The notes beneath the pieces were generated by a model, which made no database searches, was not told the DNA's origin, and saw only the letters and a program-made list of their open reading frames with translations. Shown one piece after another: positions 1-11,945 of a stretch of DNA of 64,000 nt; the first letter of the stretch is position 1; every line of letters begins with the position of its first letter. Position numbers and translations under genes: made by a program. The stretch comes from Bidens hawaiensis (Eukaryota > Streptophyta > Magnoliopsida > Asterales > Asteraceae), in assembly GCA_021521415.1 (NCBI GenBank), contig JAIQDT010003862.1, forward strand, positions 1 to 64,000. Reading direction: 5' to 3'.

Positions 1-742
1 CTCAAACAATCATAGTATTTGAGGTCAACAATTCCAAAAATTCTGTATAAAATTAACATCTATTATGTTCATAGTGGATATGGAAACTGAGAGCTAGTTT
101 TAGGGTGGATGGGTGGTCCTTTAAAAAAATAAAGTAAAAATACGACAACTAGTCTAAGACCTAACCACTCATGCACTGTCATTTAAGTTTTATCTTCAAT
201 TACCCTTGACTAGTCTAAGGGGTTGTGTCCGAAAAGTTGCAATTTTTAATGGGAATATAGGCGTTGAACGGCTATACGTGTTTGTTGTGTGCACGGGTGT
301 TGTCGAGCTACCCGCCCTACCCTCAAACATTTACCCGTTCCCACCCCGCCGCCACCCTTAAAGAAAATATATGTTTAAGTGACTTATTTCAATTTTTTGA
401 ATGTGTACAAAAATAAATTTAGATATCTCGTAAAAAAAATATTTGCATCATCAAAATAATCATGTTAGCTGTATGTTTTTTAATTTTTAAAAAATTAATA
501 AACCTAATTTGTTTTACACACATTAACTCAATACAAACTTTCCGTACATTTTGCATTATTATGATAGTTTATAATCACCCCTTAAGAAACCACTCAATTG
601 CATATACAATCTAATATATGCAGGGGCTTTTCAATCTCAGAATGCATCATCACAAATACCTAAAAGCTTATTTCTTATAGAATGTAAGTATTGAAAATTT
701 TCTTCTCCCATACGTTCACTAGCTATGATCTCTTTGTAAGAT

Positions 743-808
743 ATCATAGTGTATAATTTGTTATCATAGTTTTGTAGCTGTCGATCATGAATATTATACA
801 CCAATAAC
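743..808. repeat. dispersed direct repeat, copy 1 (copy 2 at 1522-1583)
   Basis: The segment ending TCGATCATGAATATTATACA occurs here and again at 1522-1583 with the same neighbours (TTATCATAGTTTTGTAGCTG just before it). The roughly 60-bp copies are about 780 bp apart. They may be the remains of a local duplication or of a repeated element. Confidence 0.75.
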
Positions 809-1602
809 ATCCGGTTTAAAACACCAACCAATATAAGCTATTTTATCCATAAGAAATTTATAACTATATTCTTTTACTATTCAGGTGAAGACTTCTAAAG
901 AGTTTCTTCATTCTAAAACTTTTTTCATTAAAGGATGCACAAAAAACTATTGATTTTTTATATAAGAACTATTCTGGTGAGATACATTTTAACACAACTC
1001 TATAAAAATATATTAACGAACGATCCGATAATCATCAAAACTTTTGGTTTTGTTCTTGCTAGAACCGCGTTGCTAGTTGCTACCATGAATGTTGTCTAAA
1101 ATTTTTGGAAAAATGTTGTTTTGTAATAGTTAAGGGGTATGTTAACATTAGATCTTATTTTGTATGGACTAAACTTTAAGTTTTTGATACAAACTTTAAT
1201 TGTATGCCTTCTCACGGGAGTTTGTGGGAAGTAAGTCCCGACAAACTGTTAATGAGACATAAAAGTCACATGGCACCCCAATACCAATGGGCCCGTGGCC
1301 TTTTTACCGCTACAAGTACCCAAGTCACTTGTTTTCCAATCCGGTCTAATATTACTAGTGTCTAAAGATTCACATTAATAAAAAAAATATAAAATAGGAT
1401 TGGATAATCGGTTTGTACTTTATTCGTTACAAATCGGATAAAGGATAGATCCGTCGCGACCTTTTGAAAAGGTAACCGTGAAGAACCATACGAAAATGGT
1501 TTGTTACTTTATTCGTTACAAATCATAGTGTTTATATGTTATCATAGTTTTGTAGCTGTCGATCATGAATATTATACACCAATAATATTATACACGAAAA
1601 AG

Positions 1603-1628
1603 CCCCCCCCCCCCCCCCCCCCCCCCCC
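1603..1628. repeat. poly-C tract, 26 C
   Basis: An uninterrupted run of 26 cytosines lies between AAAAAG and GGTAAAG. Runs of this length are often mis-sized in assemblies, so the exact count is unreliable. Confidence 0.9.
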
Positions 1629-2641
1629 GGTAAAGACTTCATTAACGGATCACAAATAGAGAATACTGATCATGATTAAGATGGAAGCATTAATGGTGAT
1701 CAACAACAATCGTGCCATTATCTGAAATGGGTATCACCTAGAGATTAACGATGATGTTTTTTTTGTAATTTCACCGATAGATATTTACCGTCACCGTTGC
1801 ACAGAGAATCTGTGGATATCATTGACTACTTTATTTTTTTGAACATTAAAATTTTCCATCCAGATCTTTTTACACATTGCATTTGTAAGGATTTGAACGC
1901 ATCATCTTTTATAAGGACACTATACCACTAGACCAATAGGTCATATGTGTTATCATTGATCACTAATAATGGGTTAAATATATTTACTATTTTTAGAACT
2001 AACACCATATAATAACTTCTCAAATTCAAATAAATAAAAAAATTATAATATTAACCAAAGTTTTTTTGTAAAGTAAAATATACAATAATATATACAAATA
2101 CTTTTATACAAAAGTTATCCAACCAACCTAAGATAGTGCCCATGTTTGTCTTGACAATTTTTACATGTTATGTTCTTGAAATTTCATTCCTTCGAGTTGT
2201 GTTTCTCTTTTCTTCTTTACGCTTTAGAGTCATAGACTACCATCATACCATGCATTCTTCTTTATTTCCAAGGTAGATGTTTGATATGATATGCTTCCTA
2301 TGATATATGTCTGCATTCCACCTAAGTTAATTTCAGGTTGCTCAACTATCTGATTGTAGATATCTTTTTACAATACAAGAAATATATAGCATGAGAAATT
2401 GTCACCCTACGTCATTGGACCAGAAAGCCAACTTTTATTGGAAAAATAATTGAAAAGGCAAATTATATCGACATGAAATAAAAACTAACAGGAAAAAAAA
2501 AATATTATATTGGCGTTAAAAGCATATTGGAGCCCATCAATCAATTTCGGTTCGTTTCTAGAAAGATCGTGTTACTTGTTTGAAACGATCCAATCATCAA
2601 AAGAATAAAGATGGAGGATTATCATCAGAAATAATGTAAGC

Positions 2642-2775
2642 GAAGGTACACACGTGCTTCATTTTCTCATTAAGCTAAGGTACACACGTGCTTCATTTTA
2701 GAAATATAAATCGGCATTGTTTCTTCTTTCAAGTGCTTCATTTTCTCATTGAGCGAAGGTACACACGTGCAGCCG
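2642..2775. repeat. imperfect direct repeats with ACACGTGC cores
   Basis: AAGGTACACACGTGCTTCAT occurs at about 2643 and 2677, and the parts recur in changed order at 2731-2775 (GTGCTTCATTTTCTCATTGA followed by GCGAAGGTACACACGTGC). Each unit contains CACGTG, the G-box/ABRE core bound by plant bZIP and bHLH factors. No gene start is seen close by, so a regulatory role is only a possibility. Confidence 0.7.
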
Positions 2776-3114
2776 TGTTATTAGAAATATATACATGCAT
2801 GCAGATGATACTCGAGCGTATCATCTTTACCTTTATGTTATTAAACAAAAAAGGACCAAAGGTTTAAGTCTCCAACTCCCGAGCACATAAATAAAAACAT
2901 GTGCAAGTGATGCAACATTTAAACATTACTCGAATCATTCAGTTCAAAGCATGTGATGATACAATGAACACCTTTATTATTAGTAGCAGTAGTAGTTAAA
3001 ATGTTGAATTACACACTATTAATTTAAACCTACAGCAACAACATAATTCACCTCATATAATCCAACTCAAATGTCTTTTAACAAAAACAAAAAAAGCTTA
3101 TAACACCAAACCAA

Positions 3115-4879
3115 TCATCTCACTTGAAACCGAACAGCAGACCGTGTCACCATCAATACCCTCCTTGAATACCGATCCATAATCCTTCCAGAAGGACATT
3201 CATACGCCAGGTGGCCTCTTCCACCGCAGTTATGACAAAATAATCAGATCAACACAATCACGGCTCATATGGCCCACTTGCTGGCAGTTCCTACACACAA
3301 TGTCGCGGAACCCGCCACGTGGCCCCCCTCTATCATCAATCATCTTTGTGCATTCTCTAGCAACATGGCCCGCTACATTGCACAAGTTGCAAACAGGATC
3401 GTTTGTGCAATCTCGAGCAAGGTGACCGGTCTCCTGCAGTTCTTGCACGCCTTGTCATTGGTGCAATCAACTGCTATGTGCCCTTGCTTGTAGCAGTTGT
3501 TGCATAGCCTCGTGTCGCCAGGTGGCGGGACAGGAGTGGTGCATTCCTCTAGCACGGTGACCTGTTTTCCCACACGTGTGACATATGCCCTCGTTTGGGC
3601 AGCTGCCTGCCATGTGCCCGGGCTCCCGACAGTTTCCAACATAGAGACTTGGTGCTACACTCTGATGCAATATGCCTGTTTCACATCACATATTGTTACC
3701 AATGTAAATGATATAAAGTTCCTTTAAGATTAGGCATGTAAGCGAACTGAAAAAACAGAACAAAGCATGTTCATGTTCGTTCGTTTAAATTTAATCAAAC
3801 AAACGATCAAACAATTAAACAAAAAGAGTTTTGTGGTTCATGTCTGAAATGTTAAGATGATGGGCGTGTTCGTTGGTGTTCATTAATTAACAGTATAAAA
3901 AAAGCTACACGAAGGTAAAGTGGTGAATGAGTTAGCGTAATTGAACATAGATGAACAAGCATAGCTGAGCTAAAACCAATAAAAAGTATATGTGGATAAC
4001 TATGTGTTGTGCCTAAAACTCTTAAATGAACATGCTCGCAAACATAAATGAACAAACATAAACAAATGTAAACAAACGAACGTAAACAAACACTCACGAG
4101 CTTAAATGAACGAAAGAGACATGTTCAAGTTCGTTCATTTAGTAAATAAACGAACTTAATGCCGAACGGTTCACCGAGCGTTCAGTTCGTTTGCAGGCCT
4201 ATTTACAATAACTCCTTTTGATTCCAATTAAACCAGAACTTAGAGAGTTCTTACGAAATAAACTCCGTTTAACAAGCTATAATTACATCACTAGTTATTT
4301 TGGAGAGCAAAAAAGTCACAAATAATTGGAAAGCATTATAGAAACACATCCGGTTATCAATAAAAAAAATCAACAAAAATAAAGTGCAGAATCAGCAATC
4401 ATACCCTGGAAGTCCACAGTTATGGCAAATGGCCACGTTAGGGCATTCTCTAGCATAATGACCCGGTCTTTTGCAGTTCTTACACAGACTGCTTTGACTG
4501 GAACAGAAAAATTTAACAACAGTTGTTACAAGATTAAAACATAATGAGTCTTCACAAGCTGTGAATGATGTTATGATATATTAAGACAAAATAGCAAGTT
4601 TAACACTGCTTATTAACAAGTCATGCATAAATGCATGCCATACAACATTTAAACATATGCATAAAGAAGATGATGAAGAAAAAACAAAAAGCAAACTTAA
4701 ACATATCGGTCTCCCAACAAAAATTTAAATATATATTGAAACCTGTAACCCCCGACGAACATCCCGCTGTAAGGAGCATCGCGATAAGAGCTGCGCTCGG
4801 TGCGGATCTTGCGACCCACGGGGCTTCGGCTCCGGCTCCGGCTCCGGCTTCTGCTTCGGCTCCTGCTGTCTAAGCTCAT
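3115..4879 (-). pseudogene. RS-type seven CCHC zinc-knuckle protein, frameshifted
   Basis: Relative of the Arabidopsis At1g75560-type zinc-knuckle proteins, thought to bind single-stranded nucleic acid. Exon 1 (4879-4744) starts with an (RS)n run, MSLDSRSRSRS, then gives GRKIRTERSSYRDAPY. Exon 2 (4491-4405) gives LCKNCKRPGHYAREC and the next knuckle. The last exon (from 3675) encodes the remaining knuckles. Splice phases agree. The last exon needs four single-base corrections to stay in frame: an extra base in the T run at 3633-3635, an extra base at 3545-3547, a missing base near 3431, and an extra base in the A run at 3236-3240. All cysteines and histidines survive between the breaks, so decay is recent or these are sequencing errors in short homopolymers. 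The former stop was probably TGA at 3115-3117. ATG 4879 is preferred because the codon two upstream in frame is TTG. Confidence 0.8.
3732..4200. mobile_element. inverted-repeat non-autonomous DNA element in intron
   Basis: The ends are AGGCATGTAAGCGAACTGAA (3732-3751) and TTCAGTTCGTTTGCAGGCCT (4181-4200), complementary at 17 of 20 positions. Further inside are more inverted GTTCGTT/AACGAAC tracts, so the whole piece could fold back. It is flanked by ATT on both sides, a possible 3-bp target duplication. It sits in the last intron of the zinc-knuckle gene and has no coding capacity. Confidence 0.65.
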
Positions 4880-5258
4880 TTTCAAATATAGTTACAACCA
4901 CCAACAACCGCCTCCACCACCCTGCCCATTTCAACAACACCCTCCATCAGACAAAAACCAATCATACTTCACCCAACATGGTATCAAACACCCAATCCCG
5001 ACACACATATTAGTCAACACGCAACAAAATCACCCGTGTCAGTTACCAATTACCAGCACCAAGGCTTTGTTCTCACTGACATACCCAACCCATCACGCAC
5101 CACATCATCTATACTCTTTAGTATTGTTAATTGTTAAACATTAAAAGGCAACTCCAGCTTCACACAACAGGCAATACAAGTTAACAACAACCCTCTCAAA
5201 ATAGAACAAAAACAAATTACAAACTAATGCAAACATAAACATATAGAGGTCCGAGAAT

Positions 5259-5609
5259 CTATGTAGTTAATGGGGAAAAATATCGGATATCGGTCAAGTA
5301 CCGATATTTGAGATATCGGTAATCATAATATTATGCAGAATTTATACATATATATAGCAATTTAACACCAACAATTCAGTATACTCTCCTCCTACCATTA
5401 ACAAATTAACTTTTTGCAACTTACATAACACTAACAATTGTAGCAATTAGGAACTGATTAAGACTTAAAACACTAACATTAAACACTAAAATTTAATAAT
5501 TAAGACTTAAAAACTGACATCGAGAAAATCGGTGATATATCGATCAAATCATCATATCTCGGTCAAAATCCCCGATATTATCGCTATGGCACCGATATTG
5601 ACTGCATAG
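5259..5609. mobile_element. MITE-like element rich in TATCGG
   Basis: It begins CTATGTAGTTAAT and ends ATTGACTGCATAG, inverted repeats of 13 bp with two transitions. Subterminal ATATCGG/CCGATAT motifs repeat in both orientations. GAGAAT occurs just outside both ends (offset by two bases on the right), a possible target duplication. It lies in the probable 5'-UTR intron of the zinc-knuckle gene. The superfamily is unclear. Confidence 0.55.
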
Positions 5610-6143
5610 CTGAGAATAGATTTCAGCTTCCTCGGTGAAACATATAAAGCTCTATTAAACAATAAACATCATCTAACACGAACCTTACACACCGAATCAC
5701 AACTTTCTCAACACACTATAATGGCGAAAAGTACCCTTTCCTAACATCAAATTCCAAGGCCAGTCACATTATTTTGTAATTTGTATACATAATATGTGAA
5801 AAAGTTTATAAATTTATCATCTTTCCTTTAAAAAGCATACCAACCATTCAACGGAATAAGTATAAAAATAATAATACTAAGATTTAAAGGGTCGTAATTT
5901 GGATACACAAATCTTATTCATCTAGCACACATCCCACCTAACAAACTACTCTATGGTAAATTAAATAATTAATTACATTATCCAGCAATTAGTGTAGCCT
6001 AATTTCACAGGGAATTTGGATGCACAATTCTGATTTATATGAATAATATCATGAAAATAAATGTAAACAAAACAGAAATTGTATCTATGAATCAATAAAT
6101 TAAAGTTTATAAAATGAAATCAAGATTCAGATCAACCAAATAC

Positions 6144-6225
6144 CTGAAAAACAGATCTTCAATTCGTTGTTTGTTTGATTCGAAGAGAGAGAAGAACTGA
6201 ATTAGGGTTTGAAAGATATGAAATT
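6144..6225 (-). other. probable 5'-UTR exon of the zinc-knuckle gene
   Basis: On the minus strand this reads CAAACCCTAATTCAG, a TTCTCTCTCTTCGAA leader, and ends GTTTTTCAG before GTATTTGG, a good donor. CTCTCTC and AAACCCTAA are typical of plant leaders. The acceptor before ATG 4879 is uncertain (candidates near 4912 and 4923). Confidence 0.55.
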
Positions 6226-6730
6226 ATCAATTACTAAGTCAATATGTGAATATGAATTTTGTATAGGTCCTTAAATATATTTTTTAATGATATTTATGCA
6301 CCTCAAACTTGTGTTATTCACGAAATAAAAAACTTAGATATGTGTCGTCTTATGTATTATCTTTACGAACTAGGGTACAAAAGAGTCAAGCTGCTTATGA
6401 GCCATTAATGATTGACTTGGTATAAATTTGAACCTAGATAAGATTAAAGAAACTTGTGCCTGAGCTGATCTTTAAGCTCTTTAAAGATAAAACAAATAAA
6501 AATGAATATCAGTATCGTTTGGGTGGAATGGACACCTGTATCAACGATTTACCATTCAGGCTTGCAACTTTCGAGGAAAAAATTAGCCCAAAATAATGAA
6601 TATGCCCCTAAATGTTTTTGTTAATCAATGATTTATACAAGAAGATTAAAATATTTGATTACACTATTTATTGTATTCTTATAAATGAGTTAATAATAAA
6701 AAAGAAAAAAGCCATACATTCTGTTAAGTA

Positions 6731-6985
6731 CTCCCTCCGTCCATTTGAAAGTGTCCACATTTCCTTTTTAATGTGTTCCATTACAAATGTTCACTTTCAA
6801 AATTTATTAACTAATTTTCAAGTTTACCCTTACACAAATACAATCATTCAAACTTTTTGAAAATTTGTCTTTTTATATATATTAAGAGCATTATAGTCAT
6901 TTGTTAAGTAAAAGATGCAATCATTCGAATTTTCTTAAATTTTATGTTTTCAAACACCATGACACTTATAGATGAACGGATGGAG
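6731..6985. mobile_element. Stowaway MITE (Tc1/mariner type)
   Basis: The left end is CTCCCTCCGTCCATTTG and the right end GATGAACGGATGGAG. The CTCCCTCCGT terminus is the hallmark of plant Stowaway elements. TA dinucleotides flank both ends (6729-6730 and 6986-6987), the expected target duplication. The 255-bp length and lack of coding fit the family. Confidence 0.92.
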
Positions 6986-7563
6986 TACATAAAACTAGTT
7001 TTTCTATTTTTGTTAAGGGGACGGAACTCTAGTAATTTTATGAATTTAAAACTAGTTCCAAAGAAAGAAAAAGAGATGATAGCACTTATTAGGAATATCA
7101 TCTTTTAATCGGGTTTGTTTCTTGAACCCGTTATACATAGTAGAATTTATAACTATATCTTTGTTTTTATTTGTCTTTCTCAATTTAACCAGCGTTTTAA
7201 AGTTGCACGTTTATTGGTGTTCACTTTGTCGTGTATTATGACTTATAATAATCAAGAGTTGAATGGCCTTTTTAATCCAGCAGCCCATAATTTGATAATT
7301 ATAATCTTCGGCCCAATTGATCTACAACCCATTACTTTTAGAATCTTTACATTTTTATACTTGCAACTGTTACATCTCCAACCTTGCGTTTTCACACATA
7401 AAAGTATAAAACATGAAACATTCAATATCTTAACACAAGCCCTTCACTATTACTTTGTTTTATCTATCATGTGAAAATTGATCCACTAAAGTTGTCTCCA
7501 AACAAATGTTCTCATAGTATGTATTTTCAAAAAGATTCTTATATTGTCATAACAACATTCTTA

Positions 7564-8315
7564 GGTAGCGTTTGGCATGTAGGAATGATATGGGGAATGG
7601 AATGATTCATTACGTGGAAATGAAGAATGTGGTGTTTGGTTACTCGATGAAATGGAATCATCCATTACATATAGAATCCCATTCCATCAAAACCATTCCT
7701 TCCCACCCCCATTCTTTTTTTTTCATTCCATTCATTCCTTACCCTACTTTCTCAACACCACCACCACCTAACAACAACCATCACCACTACCATTGCCACC
7801 ACCACCACCTGACCGTCACCATCACCGTCGCCGCCACCACCACCTGACCGTCACCGTCGCCACCACCTCCGCCACCACCACCACCACCTTACTACCAGCG
7901 CTACCCAACCGCCACCTAACCATAACCGCCACCACTACTGTCGCTGCCTGACCACCACCCTACCATCGCCATCACTACAAACGCTACTACCGCCACCCCC
8001 ACGACCACAACCATCCGGCTAACCGCCACCGCCGCCATTTTCGTCGCCGGAGCTACCACCACCGTCGCCATTTCAGGGTTTTTTTTTTGTAAAAAAAAAC
8101 ATATATTTTGGGATAGGAATATTTTTATTATTTCTATTTTATTCCTACAATTTTTTTTAGATACCAAACAACATAAGGTAATTATTTATTTCATTCTCAT
8201 AGGTTAACCAAACAAGACAATGGAAGTGTAATGATTCATTTCATTCTCTTGTTCATTTTATTCCTTCTCTCATTCCATTCCTTCTTCATTTCATTACTTC
8301 CAACCAAACATACCC
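7564..8315. mobile_element. Tourist-like MITE (PIF/Harbinger type)
   Basis: The ends are GGTAGCGTTTGGCATG and CCAACCAAACATACCC, an imperfect inverted repeat of the Tourist GGG..GTTTGG type. TTA flanks both sides (7561-7563, 8316-8318), the diagnostic 3-bp duplication. Subterminal GGAATGG/CCATTCC tracts are inverted. The 752-bp element is swollen by an internal CCACCA/ACCGTC tract. Confidence 0.88.
7758..8070. repeat. CCACCA-type low-complexity tract inside the MITE
   Basis: Imperfect trinucleotide repeats (CAC, CCG, ACC) with a duplicated segment ACCACCTGACCGTCACC at 7802 and 7840. Long open frames on either strand here come from the repeat, not from genes. Confidence 0.85.
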
Positions 8316-8439
8316 TTATATTGTGTCATAATTGTTTAAGGGGGTAAGTTACTCATTTGACCTCAAATAGTTGTGGATTAATAATATTGAAGCAACTTGT
8401 TAATGTAACAAATTATAGAATGATGGATTTAACAACTTA

Positions 8440-8567
8440 TTAAGGAGTATAATCAACTTGTAGAATATAAGCTAATCCAAACACTTAAAAAAAGCTTATC
8501 AAACAATAAAAAATAAGCAATAAGCTAATTTAAAGTATAAGCATAAGCTAAAAAATAAAAGCTAGGC
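8440..8567. repeat. AAGCTTAT-rich repeat, host of a hAT insertion
   Basis: Repeated AAGCTAAT, AAGCTTATC and ATAAGCTA motifs end in GCTAGGCCAAACAC. This looks like one arm of an older MITE. The hAT element at 8576 inserted at its edge. Confidence 0.45.
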
Positions 8568-8575
8568 CAAACACA

Positions 8576-9238
8576 CAGGGGCGGACCTACATAGTTCCCA
8601 TCGGGGTCCTGGGACACCAATGTTTTTTAAAAATTACTTAGAGACGATATATTAAATTTTGTAAGGACCCCATAAAAATTAATACTTGGAACCCATACTA
8701 TTAAGGCTAAACTTGTCTAGTGGAAAGTCCCTTGTTTTTTCTTTGAGAGGTTGCAGGTTCAAGCCTCACCATACCCGGTTTTTGTTGTTTTTTTAATATT
8801 CTAGTCAATATTAGTTATTTAGTTAGGGTATTTGTGCTTTTCTTTAGTTTATCCCATATAACCATTATCACCATGCAACATATATAATGACAACATGAGT
8901 TTTACATATACTTAAATTATTTATCTTGTGTATGTATATTATAATTAATCATTTATTTGTGTAAGAGTTAGTTTTTCATGTCTTAGTTATTCATGTAAGA
9001 CCATATATATATAGCTTACGCTTATGTTTTTCGGGTATGAATAAAAATGAATTAAAAGTGTATGTTCTATCTAGTTTCTAATCTATATTCTTTCTACTTA
9101 CTCGTTTCCGATGACATCATATTTTCGTGTTTTATTATGTTCCTCCTCTCGACCCGACCCGAATAACGACCGACCCAAAAATTTTGTAAACCGGAAAAAT
9201 TGGGACCCCATTGACAAAAAATCTTGGGTCCGTCACTG
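8576..9238. mobile_element. non-autonomous hAT element, TSD CAAACACA
   Basis: It begins CAGGGGCGGACC and ends GGGTCCGTCACTG, the CAGGGGCGGA-type inverted termini common in plant hAT elements. The 8 bp before (8568-8575) and after (9239-9246) are both CAAACACA, a perfect hAT-length duplication. The 663-bp body has no coding. At 8713-8770 it holds a tRNA-like module (TCTAGTGGAAAGTCC, GGTTCAAGCC). Confidence 0.92.
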
Positions 9239-9713
9239 CAAACACATGAAAACCCATAAGAGGTAGAATATGCATATCAATGTGGCATCATCTTCAGAAG
9301 TTTTTTTTAATTAGATCGTACATGCTCTTTCACACATCCATAATATACAACAAGCAAAACTTATTTTCACTTGGCAATCACGATCACCTCGACTATCAAC
9401 ACCTCAATTTACTTATAAAGAAATTATTAAATTTTTTAAATCAGATCGTACATGTTCCATGATGTTGGAAGGTGTTGACAGATGATCACGAAGTAGTAGA
9501 CAACAAGTTTTGCTTGTCAGTACATTATCGATGTGTGGAAGAACCACGCTAATATTCATCGTCTTCAGTCGGGTGGGTGTTTGAATATAGGATTTAAACA
9601 AGGGTTTCATGATTTAAAGTTGGGTTTCTATGAAATGAGATGGGAGTGTTAGGGTTTGGTAAGAGTGCTATGAATGTAGAGAAAATAGGGCGTTAATTTA
9701 TATAATAATAAAG

Positions 9714-9750
9714 TGGGTTTGGGTTTGGGTTTGGGTTTGGGTTTGGGTTT
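9714..9750. repeat. (TTTGGG)n microsatellite
   Basis: Six GGGTTT units in a row. It resembles the plant telomere repeat TTTAGGG but with G for the AG step, so it is not a true telomeric array. Confidence 0.9.
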
Positions 9751-9949
9751 GTGTTTCATTTTTTGGTGAAAGGCTTTTGGGTTCCCGCTCTTTATATTGG
9801 GCCCGCTAACAATTTCCCTCCCTCTCAAAATTTATTTCTTTCTATAATATCTTAGCAAATTTTATCTTCTTTTACTAGTCTATATTATGTCATGTTTTGG
9901 TTCATCCTGTTACATTATAGAATCATTTTAATTTTAATATTAATTTTAA

Positions 9950-10414
9950 GGGGCTGTTCGTTTCAATGATTTGTAAGGAATTCTAAGGAATGAGATTTTA
10001 AATCCTATGAATTGATATATTCGTTTCATTAAATGAAAGAATGAGAATGGAAACTAAATCCCATCAAATCCCACATTTCATGGGATTTTAAAATCCCACA
10101 TATTTGAAAGGATTATTAAGGATTTTCTTATTAACAATAAAACCCCTTTCAAAAAAAATTCAAAAAAATTAATAAAAAAATTATAACTCAACATATAAAT
10201 CAAAAACGAAAAATGTAAAAAAACTAAAACGTTTCCGCCTTTGCCCTCGTTCTTTAAAAATAAAAAATAAAAAAAAAAACAATGAAGAAGATTCCAATTC
10301 CAATACATATTAACCAATCAAACACATGATAGGGATTCTCAAACATTCCATTCCATTCCAATTCATATTCCAATTCCAAATCCTTTAAAAAAAGTCCGTG
10401 AAGCGAACGCGCCC
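9950..10414. mobile_element. Tourist-like MITE (PIF/Harbinger type)
   Basis: The left end GGGGCTGTTCGTTTCAATGA and the right end GAAGCGAACGCGCCC are imperfect inverted repeats. TAA flanks both ends (9947-9949, 10415-10417). Subterminal GGAATGAG and TTCCATTCC tracts match the arrangement in the 7564 element, so the two are related subfamilies. Confidence 0.85.
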
Positions 10415-10772
10415 TAAATGTTTAGCTTTTGCTACACTAAGAAAAAAGTCATGTTATTGTGGCATTGTGGTAACACGATTGTTTTTTTCTAAGAGAGGTC
10501 CTCGGTTCAAGCTTTAATGCTTGTTTGCATCTGGAGAGGTTTTTCTCGATTGTTGGGGTCTTTGAATGAGATCTGAAATGTCAAATAACTGGGGACGATT
10601 AAAATCTCATCACATGTAGTCTCAAAAAAACATGTTAAAAAATATTTTAGTAAAATATACGATATAAAGTGACCTACATATATGCAAATATTATATTAGT
10701 TATTCACGTTAGTTGATATTTTATTCCTTAAACTTGTATTCTAAAGCTAAGAGCCTTTGGGGGGTATTGGAG

Positions 10773-10842
10773 CACTACTAATGATGTTGAGGTGACACAA
10801 ATGACTTCACTACTAATGATGTTGAGGTGACACAAATGACTT
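10773..10842. repeat. 35-bp tandem duplication
   Basis: Two perfect copies of a 35-bp unit that begins CACTACTAATGATGTTGAGG and ends AATGACTT, at 10773-10807 and 10808-10842. Identity implies a recent duplication. Confidence 0.92.
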
Positions 10843-10849
10843 CACTGAA

Positions 10850-11351
10850 ACACCAAACTCCCCTTCCGATAGTCGTTAGTGGCGGACGGGCATTTTCTCC
10901 ATGTGCTAGATCACAAAGACCACATCCAGACAATTAATGTTTCCTTTTTCATACTTAATTTGAATGTAAATAATATAAATAAGTTGAATAGTAAAGAATA
11001 AGTATAGCATATGTTCAATGGTGAAGTGAAGAGTGATGAAAACAAAGTTTAATGCATCTTTTAACAAATTGAGTGTACCATTGTGGGTCAACAAAACCTC
11101 ACGGTACTTAATCATATCAGAAACATATGATAATATGAATGATTCGATTCGGTTAACCGAGGGAACCAGTATACAGTTAATTTGGAGTGGTTTTGTTGGT
11201 TTTTGGTTAAAGGTTCGATTATTGTTAACGAATCCAAATTTGAATAATCCAAATCGAACTGATCGTCGTAAGGTGCTCACTCAGACCCCTTTTAACGAAT
11301 TTCTATACAATATTAAAAATAGTATCTTCGAGTTGCGGTAATTATTATTTT

Positions 11352-11396
<45 letters not shown>

Positions 11397-11893
11397 CTAG
11401 TTTTTATCCCCCGTATTACGGGGGTCGTTTTATATTATTTGTTTTTAATATTTATCTATTTTTTGAATTTTTATTTTTGTATTGTATGAAAGTTGATAAT
11501 ATACTTATGGTTTGATATTAAATTGTTTCACAAATAAATGAGATGCTATAATCCGATTTAAAAGCTATATGAGTTTGATGGGACCCAGGACCTGTTTAGT
11601 TTTTTTACCATATAATTGTTTCTTATTTATAATATATTTTAAAAGTATCATATATTAATTTTTAATATATTTCTATTTTATAGGATTTTTATCTCAAATA
11701 TTTGGTGGTATTAAGTTTTAATTTAATGAGATGTTATAAACCGTTTAAGAAATATATGGGTTTGGTAAGACCCATACCCGTGAATTCGGGTCAAATGCAT
11801 GAGAAGCCTCCATTTAAAAATCAAGCAAATCTGGTGACTCCAAAAAAAGGGAAGCGACCAAATCGCGACACCTGGGATTTTTTGATCTTCGTT

Positions 11894-11945
<52 letters not shown>

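Larger units (their letters stand above)
1..2640. other. AT-rich intergenic stretch
   Basis: No coding region can be supported. The only open frame over 60 codons (637-831, minus) resembles nothing I recognise and overlaps a repeated segment. The stretch holds one duplicated segment, one long C run and a tRNA-like box A/box B pair on the minus strand near 1,870-1,945 (GGTCTAGTGGTATAGTG then GTTCAAATCC), which may be a SINE trace. Confidence 0.6.

Noticed and set aside
637..831. 64-codon open frame on the minus strand
   Set aside because: No recognisable domain, and its first part overlaps a segment duplicated at 1522-1583; likely repeat-derived.
7916..8167. V/A/M-rich open frame opposite the CCACCA tract
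   Set aside because: Composition follows the trinucleotide repeat; lies inside a Tourist MITE.
9300..9610. Possible gene on the minus strand with AGATCGTACATG repeats
   Set aside because: The frame at 9413-9610 has no domain; the repeated words suggest a degenerate element but no ends were found.
9714..9750. Interstitial telomere
   Set aside because: The unit is TTTGGG, not TTTAGGG, and only six copies occur.
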